The translations under genes were made by a program, and so were the position numbers. Positions 16,602 to 20,395 of a stretch of DNA of 21,893 nt are shown in pieces (within the stretch, counting starts at the first letter, position 1; every line of letters begins with the position of its first letter). The notes beneath the pieces were generated by a model that was not told the origin of the DNA, ran no database searches, and was given only the letters and a program-made list of their open reading frames with translations. This DNA is from a virus: the IMG/VR virus record IMGVR_UViG_3300033571_010153, positions 1-21,893 of that record. One strand, written 5' to 3'.

Positions 16602-17000
16602 CTAGCGGTAGAAAACGTGGTCTTTTATGCGCACCACACGTTGCAAGCCCCACTTGGGGTTAACTTTCAAGCTGTGGTAATGCGTGGCGCCTTTGGCTCT
16701 ATCGCTTGGCGTGTTGTTCAACACTAACGTAGCGACTGCGCGTGCCCTGCGAAGTGCGCGTCTGTCTCTGGGGGCATCGCTCTTGCCGTCACAGTACCAA
16801 TCAAACTGGCATTGCCCAATCACGGGGTTCCCGCGCCGATCCACTGGGCCTTGATGCACGACGCTGCATACATCGTCTGGATAGCGCGGATCGTGTACTC
16901 GGTTCATAACTACTTGGGCTACGGCTATCTGGCCTTCAAGGCTTTGATCCCGGGCCTCGTGGTATATCGTCAGGGCTAGGCACAGCATTGCGTTTATCAT
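16602..17000 (-). CDS. SleB-type cell-wall hydrolase
   Basis: From the ATG at 17000 (GGGGGAG 5 bases upstream) the protein has 132 residues. It matches the Hydrolase_2/SleB fold: LTIYHEARDQSLEGQ with the presumed catalytic E15, IAVAQVVMNRVHDPRYPDDV, QCQFDWYCDG, and near the end GATHYHS. This family cleaves peptidoglycan as a lytic transglycosylase or amidase-like enzyme, so it is the candidate endolysin. The hydrophobic start is part of the catalytic helix, not a convincing signal peptide, so export would need a holin or another route; none was identified in the window. Its first 65 bases overlap the preceding gene. A lysis gene amid early-type genes is unusual in placement; a non-lytic role in host-wall remodelling cannot be excluded. 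Confidence 0.85.
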   Translation of the reverse strand: MINAMLCLALTIYHEARDQSLEGQIAVAQVVMNRVHDPRYPDDVCSVVHQGPVDRRGNPVIGQCQFDWYCDGKSDAPRDRRALRRARAVATLVLNNTPSDRAKGATHYHSLKVNPKWGLQRVVRIKDHVFYR

Positions 17001-17352
17001 CTTCGCTCCCCCACGCTCCAGTAGTTTTAACGCGCCCGCACACGACAGCGCCATGTTCTTTTGCTATCTGTATCCCTACCCGCATTTGTCCCTGCGTCAT
17101 TGCTGTGGCCAACAACTGCCGCGCTTTTTGTGCTCGTGGGTTAATACTAACGTCGTGCCATAACCAACCATAAGCTTCGACCACCGGCTCAGGAAGGGAC
17201 CCCAGTAACATTTCGTTTTCTTTCGCAAACAGCGCCACTGCATCCATAACCGCTCCAATAACCCCATCACGCAAGCGCCAATCTGTTATCGTCACGTTAG
17301 CCGCAATACAGGTCTCTATTTGTTCGGGCGTTAATTCATTTACTTTTATCAT
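16936..17352 (-). CDS. Hypothetical protein, helical
   Basis: The ATG at 17352 with GAGAGGTGG upstream gives 138 residues. The body is helical (ELTPEQIETCIAANVTITDW, then GAVMDAVALFAKENEMLLGS) and contains VVEAYGWLWHDVS and a Gln/Arg helix, then a hydrophilic tail rich in Asp, Pro and Gly that overlaps the hydrolase start by 65 bases. I do not recognise the family. The start overlaps the end of the preceding zinc-finger gene by 17 bases, so it belongs to the small-gene array. Tail composition suggests disorder. Confidence 0.65.
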   Translation of the reverse strand: MIKVNELTPEQIETCIAANVTITDWRLRDGVIGAVMDAVALFAKENEMLLGSLPEPVVEAYGWLWHDVSINPRAQKARQLLATAMTQGQMRVGIQIAKEHGAVVCGRVKTTGAWGSEDDKRNAVPSPDDIPRGPGSKP

Positions 17353-17542
17353 CACAAACCCACCTCTCTCTTAGGATAGCTTGGTGGAACGACCCCGCTG
17401 CTGGCCAGCACTCCCAGCAGACCCACCCCTTGCGCACGCGGTGCATAACTCCGTTGTCCGCTTTTTCGTAGGCAAAGATTTCTTCTTGCACTGTCCGGCA
17501 AAGATCACAACGTCGCTCAAGGGGTTCATGCTTTTTTATCAT
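17336..17542 (-). CDS. Small zinc-finger protein (CxxC pair)
   Basis: This 68-residue protein has RRCDLCRTV near residue 12 and WVCWECWPA near residue 41, a CxxC...CxxC pair that probably binds zinc. GGAG lies 7 bases before its ATG, inside the end of the preceding gene. The stretch between the pairs is a short beta hairpin-like region (EEIFAYEKADNG, VMHRVRKG). Such proteins often bind host proteins or nucleic acid, but the target here is unknown. It overlaps both neighbours, consistent with cotranscription and coupled translation. Confidence 0.7.
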   Translation of the reverse strand: MIKKHEPLERRCDLCRTVQEEIFAYEKADNGVMHRVRKGWVCWECWPAAGSFHQAILRERWVCDDKSK

Positions 17543-17747
17543 CGCCGTACTCCAACTGTAATATAAGTTGGCAGTAGTGTAGCGCCTTTTCTACATCGGC
17601 CCTACCGTTCTTGGCGCGGTGCCGTGTTATGTACTTCACAACATTTCCTTCGAGGAAACTAAGCCCGTTGGCGTGTATGTATTCCACGGGCTGTATGGTC
17701 ATCTCTTTGTAATGGCTACCACCCACTTGAGTATCCGTAGCTTTCAT
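17526..17747 (-). CDS. DUF3310 (SaV-like) protein
   Basis: This 73-residue protein matches DUF3310 closely: QVGGSHYKEMTIQPVEYI, then ANGLSFLEGNVVKYITRHR, KNGRADVEKALHY and a final helix. The family is widespread in phages and is a small helical protein sometimes related to nucleotide-metabolism folds, without an established reaction. GAGGAAGAAGAG precedes the ATG, which overlaps the prior stop as ATGA. Length is normal for the minimal form of the family. Confidence 0.9.
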   Translation of the reverse strand: MKATDTQVGGSHYKEMTIQPVEYIHANGLSFLEGNVVKYITRHRAKNGRADVEKALHYCQLILQLEYGDDKKA

Positions 17748-17929
17748 AGCTCTTCTTCCTCAGCGTCTAGCACGTCATCGAAAGCCCACACAGCGGGCAA
17801 TACCCAGTCACAACCTGCGCATTGTACTTCTCCGCTGCATTTCAATAGCCACGTCATACACCCGCAAGTACACACTAACGCGCTATCTGAGCCCGGCACA
17901 ACACGGGGGAACTGTATTATATCAGCCAT
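17744..17929 (-). CDS. Small zinc-ribbon protein (61 aa)
   Basis: The ATG at 17929 follows GGAAGGAAGG and gives 61 residues; the frame is open further upstream, but that part overlaps the preceding gene and has shadow-like composition. Six cysteines (C20, C22, C24, C31, C37, C40; VCTCGCMTWLLKC and VQCAGCDW) form a zinc-ribbon-like cluster, with an acidic tail DAEEEEL. Its end overlaps the DUF3310 start as ATGA. A role in binding polymerase or host transcription proteins is conceivable for such ribbons, but nothing in the sequence identifies the partner. Confidence 0.72.
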   Translation of the reverse strand: MADIIQFPRVVPGSDSALVCTCGCMTWLLKCSGEVQCAGCDWVLPAVWAFDDVLDAEEEEL

Positions 17930-18146
17930 TGCCTTCCTTCCATTTCTGTCTGTCGGCCTTCTGAGCCTCTGTGGATATACGGAACGGGACGTAGGTGATG
18001 GTGCTGGCCCCAGACGGAAGCTGTTGTATTTTGCCACCCTTCGCAAGAAACGCAGCGACATGTTCCTCCATCTCTTTGCGTATCAAATCGGACTGCTGCC
18101 TGCTCGGCGCGTACTCGCTGCTGTACCGCTGGTCGAATATGCTCAT
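17922..18146 (-). CDS. Small conserved phage protein (FLAKGGKI motif)
   Basis: A strong AGGAGG lies 5 bases before the ATG of this 74-residue protein. It is a charged helix (SDLIRKEMEEHVAAFLAKGG) followed by KIQQLPSGAS and a basic/acidic tail. The helix-then-GGKI-strand pattern is found in many small phage proteins of unknown function. It overlaps its downstream neighbour by 8 bases and its upstream neighbour as ATGA. Confidence 0.72.
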   Translation of the reverse strand: MSIFDQRYSSEYAPSRQQSDLIRKEMEEHVAAFLAKGGKIQQLPSGASTITYVPFRISTEAQKADRQKWKEGNG

Positions 18147-18478
18147 GGTGCCTCCTGTGGGGCTCCGGCAAGCACCCTATTAAGCATGTTAAAAGTAAGA
18201 ATTACCGCCATGCGTTTGGAGGTTGCTTGGCTTGCTATGTCTTCTATTGTCTCGTCTGACAACGGCATGAATTGTCTCGGAAACTTATCCAGCGCCTCGA
18301 CGCGGGATTGCAGCGCGGCGTACAAATCAGCCCTGACGTACTCCGTCCACGGCTCCCCGTCTTCGCAATCTTCTGGCGAGTCATGCTCACACCACAAGCG
18401 TCCAACATCCTCAGAGGCGCAGCATTTCGGCTGCAAGTAGATTCGCTCGTGATCCACTTCCTTCGCTGTATCAGTCAT
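18143..18478 (-). CDS. Hypothetical protein, Cys-containing
   Basis: This 111-residue protein starts at ATG 18478 after GGTGGAG. Its first half has IYLQPKCCASED, RLWCEHD and PEDCEDGEPWTEYVRADL, a pattern I associate with small phage proteins of unknown role; the cysteines C19, C20, C30 and C38 might bind metal. The second half is helical (ALQSRVEALDKFPRQF, DIASQATSKRM). The stop overlaps the next ATG as ATGA. No function can be assigned. Confidence 0.7.
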   Translation of the reverse strand: MTDTAKEVDHERIYLQPKCCASEDVGRLWCEHDSPEDCEDGEPWTEYVRADLYAALQSRVEALDKFPRQFMPLSDETIEDIASQATSKRMAVILTFNMLNRVLAGAPQEAP

Positions 18479-18665
18479 TGGTCGGTCTCCACCCTGTGAA
18501 TCCGTTGTTTATCCATTGCTGGGCGGCATTCGGCGCAGTGGGCGGTATCCAGTCCCACATACCGATGCGCACTTTTCCATTTGTCTCTTTCAGTTCGATA
18601 TTGCCGTGTCTGTCTGCGTGACGAGCGGTCGGCAGCGCCCTGTTAAATGGTATAAATTCAATCAT
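18471..18665 (-). CDS. Hypothetical protein, Trp-rich (64 aa)
   Basis: The ATG at 18665 follows GGGGGAGAG and shares bases with the previous stop (TGATG). The 64 residues include IEFIPFNRALPTARH, KVRIGMWDWIPP and QQWINNGFTGWRPTND, which suggests a small beta-rich domain. I do not recognise the family. The gene end overlaps the next start region by 8 bases. Confidence 0.65.
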   Translation of the reverse strand: MIEFIPFNRALPTARHADRHGNIELKETNGKVRIGMWDWIPPTAPNAAQQWINNGFTGWRPTND

Positions 18666-18865
18666 CACTCTCCCCCTGCGCTCAGTGCGCGCATGGCTTC
18701 GGCGCATTCAACAATAGTTTTGTCCTGCACCAGCCGGGCGAATTCTTCAAGCTGCTCGAAAGTAAAGACAAGCCTTGTGGGGCCGCCATCACCATCAACG
18801 CTTTCATCCTTCGCGCCGCACTTTATAAAGGCGGTGGCTACCGCCAGCTTGCGTGTGTCAGTCAT
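18665..18865 (-). CDS. Hypothetical small acidic protein (66 aa)
   Basis: GAGGTG lies 5 bases before the ATG at 18865, which overlaps the previous stop as ATGA. The protein is a helix (RKLAVATAFIKCGAKD), a GDGGPTRLVFTF strand and two further helices (EQLEEFARLVQD, ECAEAMRALS). Composition is balanced, unlike a shadow frame. No family recognised. Confidence 0.65.
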   Translation of the reverse strand: MTDTRKLAVATAFIKCGAKDESVDGDGGPTRLVFTFEQLEEFARLVQDKTIVECAEAMRALSAGGE

Positions 18866-19158
18866 GGCTTCACCTCAGTCAGCAGGGCTCGGAGTTGGCT
18901 CTTGCTGAAGTGCAGTCGTTCGATGTTGTGCTTCTCGACGTCAACCACGGCAGCAAGTAGCGGGTCTGCCTGTTTTATCCAGACCTCCTTTGTCCAGATA
19001 AGCGCGTCGATAGCAACGATGGCGTTTTTAATATCGTCCTGCGGCAATGCGGCGTTGGCTGCCTCAAGTCCTTCAACAAAGTAGAAACGCTCCGGGTGCG
19101 TAGCGTCAACATCTGGGCCTTGCTGTCCTGCCTTCTCAAACAGCGGGCAGAGGGTCAT
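18862..19158 (-). CDS. Hypothetical protein (98 aa)
   Basis: AAGGAG lies about 8 bases before the ATG at 19158, which overlaps the previous stop as ATGA. The sequence contains PERFYFVEGLEAANAALPQD and IVAIDALIWTKEVWIK, then helices ending in LRALLTEVKP. It appears to be a compact helical protein. I do not recognise it. It belongs to the translationally coupled small-gene array. Confidence 0.65.
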   Translation of the reverse strand: MTLCPLFEKAGQQGPDVDATHPERFYFVEGLEAANAALPQDDIKNAIVAIDALIWTKEVWIKQADPLLAAVVDVEKHNIERLHFSKSQLRALLTEVKP

Positions 19159-19439
19159 GGATTTGGCTCCTTGGCTTCGGCGTAGAGGGGCGTATCATGT
19201 GGCAGCTTGTGCGCCTCTTCTAATTTACAGAAACCAATGGAAGTGAATTCGCCGCTGCCGCCTTGGTTCCACACTTTTATGGTAACCGTAGCCTCCCGCT
19301 CGCACAGCCTGTAACGAGAGAGGAGTTCTTCGACCTTGCTGGCAAGTATCACCGGACCAAGATCAGTTACCTGCGCGTTGCAGGTTCTGTGTTTGACAAT
19401 CCATTCCTTCTGCCATCCCGGCAGCTTATCCGCGCTCAT
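19155..19439 (-). CDS. Hypothetical protein (94 aa)
   Basis: The ATG at 19439 follows AGGAGGCGG and overlaps the previous stop as ATGA; a longer open frame to 19475 is not needed. The 94 residues include KLPGWQKEWIVKHRTC, VEELLSRYRLCEREA and the beta stretch ATVTIKVWNQGGSGEF. It may be a small alpha/beta protein. No family recognised and no catalytic pattern visible. Confidence 0.65.
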   Translation of the reverse strand: MSADKLPGWQKEWIVKHRTCNAQVTDLGPVILASKVEELLSRYRLCEREATVTIKVWNQGGSGEFTSIGFCKLEEAHKLPHDTPLYAEAKEPNP

Positions 19440-19702
19440 TGTCCGCCTCCTGTTTGTACTTGGCGAGGGCTGCATACACCGGCATTGTCCCTCTTGTTGC
19501 GCTCGACTATCATCGCGTCTGCTTCGTCGTACGCCTTTTTTGCCCTTTCATCTGGGTACAAGTCGTAACCCCCTGTTATAAACCCCTGCATCGCTTTCGC
19601 TGCGAAGTAGTCACGCAGGGTCATGCCATCAGACCAAACCGGCATTCCGTAATTGCCTGTATAGCTGCCCGGAAACGCTGGCCCTCCGTTATCTATGCTC
19701 AC
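19436..19702 (-). CDS. Small conserved phage protein (GMTLRDYFAAKAMQG)
   Basis: This 88-residue protein starts at GTG 19702, 5 bases after GGAGG; the GTG overlaps the previous stop as GTGA. It contains DNGGPAFPGSY, DGMTLRDYFAAKAMQGFI and a helix AKKAYDEADAMIVERNK, the consensus of a small protein found in very many phages of Proteobacteria. The function of that group is unknown to me. The C-terminal 20 residues look disordered. Confidence 0.78.
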   Translation of the reverse strand: MSIDNGGPAFPGSYTGNYGMPVWSDGMTLRDYFAAKAMQGFITGGYDLYPDERAKKAYDEADAMIVERNKRDNAGVCSPRQVQTGGGQ

Positions 19703-19800
19703 TCCTTCCTCCCAGCCCTAACGAGCCTGTTCAAATGCTTGATCTCAAGCGCCAAGCGCGCCGCCTTCGTGTCTTTTGTTTTTGCGCGGAACGTTTTCAT
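19699..19800 (-). CDS. Very small basic protein (33 aa)
   Basis: ATG 19800 with GAGGGAGAGGG just upstream opens 33 codons of basic helical sequence (FRAKTKDTKAARLALEIKHL, RLVRAGRKE). Its stop overlaps the GTG of the next gene, and its ATG overlaps the previous stop as ATGA, so it fits exactly between two coupled genes. That fit and the ribosome site are the main support. A leader for coupling rather than a functional protein is the alternative. Confidence 0.55.
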   Translation of the reverse strand: MKTFRAKTKDTKAARLALEIKHLNRLVRAGRKE

Positions 19801-19967
19801 ACCCTCTCCCTCGGCGCGTACCGTATCTTGTCCAGATCAAGAGATCGAACATACGCATTGAACTTGCCCAGTACTTCCGCTTTGCTGTAGCCAAACCAGA
19901 TGAGCTTAGCTACTCCATCGTCGCTTACAAGCGACCACCAATTGTCACGCACTTTTTTCAGGACCAT
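19797..19967 (-). CDS. Small hypothetical protein (56 aa)
   Basis: ATG 19967 has AGAGGA about 8 bases upstream and shares a base with the previous stop (TAATG). The 56 residues (VRDNWWSLVSDDGVAKLIWF, GYSKAEVLGKFNAYVRSL) look like a beta hairpin followed by a helix, a pattern common among small phage proteins. Its stop overlaps the next ATG as ATGA. Function unknown. Confidence 0.68.
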   Translation of the reverse strand: MVLKKVRDNWWSLVSDDGVAKLIWFGYSKAEVLGKFNAYVRSLDLDKIRYAPRERV

Positions 19968-20221
19968 TAGTTTATTCCTCTCGCGGGGTCACTATCCATT
20001 ACTCGGAACGTTTCCAATATCACCGCAGCTGTAGCCATTGCCCGGCTGCGCTCCATGACAAGGTACTGCACAACGCTACCGTCGGGAATAGCGGTTCCTA
20101 CGACACAGTAGGGTGCATGCATTGCCTTGGTACGGGATTCTGCTTCTTCTAGGGCGTGCTGTACGTCGTCAAACGTAGAAACTGTAGGGTGCACAAAAGA
20201 TATATCGCGGTCGTCAGTCAT
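19967..20221 (-). CDS. Hypothetical protein (84 aa), first of small-gene array
   Basis: The ATG at 20221 has GAGG 7 bases upstream and is the first start after the 174-base intergenic region following the polymerase. The protein has a helix (DDVQHALEEAESRTKAM) then strands PYCVVGTAIPDGSVVQYLVM and a helix with MATAAVILETF. It resembles a small alpha/beta fold but I do not recognise it. It probably heads the array of coupled genes that runs to 16936. Confidence 0.68.
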   Translation of the reverse strand: MTDDRDISFVHPTVSTFDDVQHALEEAESRTKAMHAPYCVVGTAIPDGSVVQYLVMERSRAMATAAVILETFRVMDSDPARGIN

Positions 20222-20395
20222 ATAGCGCCTCGTAATACAAGTTAGTGGGGCCCGTGACGTGGGCTATCCGGTGTGTGCCTGTTTAATATGCAAACCGCCG
20301 GAGCGGCAACGAGGGCATAACATCACACACTGCTGGTGTTTTTCACAACATGCCCACCGCCAGCTGGGACATGGGGCGCTAGGCGCCCCGAGGGG
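20222..20395. other. Intergenic region after DNA polymerase
   Basis: This 174-base gap is the longest in the leftward block. It holds the inverted repeat at 20373-20389, a shorter inverted repeat at 20294-20307 (minus strand stem GCCGC/GCGGT with a TCCG loop), and only weak -35/-10-like matches (TTGCCG, then TATTAA 15 bases later). In the polymerase frame, 44 Cys-rich codons follow the polymerase stop before the next TAG at about 20261, including CEKHQQC and CPRCRSGG. No gene with a proper start site was found. Confidence 0.5.
20373..20389 (-). terminator. Perfect 7-bp inverted repeat after polymerase stop
   Basis: GGGGCGC-CTA-GCGCCCC forms a perfect GC-only stem with a 3-base loop, 6 bases after the polymerase TAG. 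There is no T-run behind it on the minus strand, so it is not a classic intrinsic terminator. It could slow polymerase, protect the 3' end of the message or act as a partial terminator. Confidence 0.4.

Noticed and set aside
16988-17173. Plus-strand small ORFs opposite the small-gene array
   Set aside because: They have Cys/Ser/Pro-rich shadow composition, lack ribosome sites and oppose well-initiated minus-strand genes.
20294-20307. Short hairpin with TCCG loop as a terminator
   Set aside because: The stem is only about five pairs including a G-T pair and is followed by three Ts, too weak to call.
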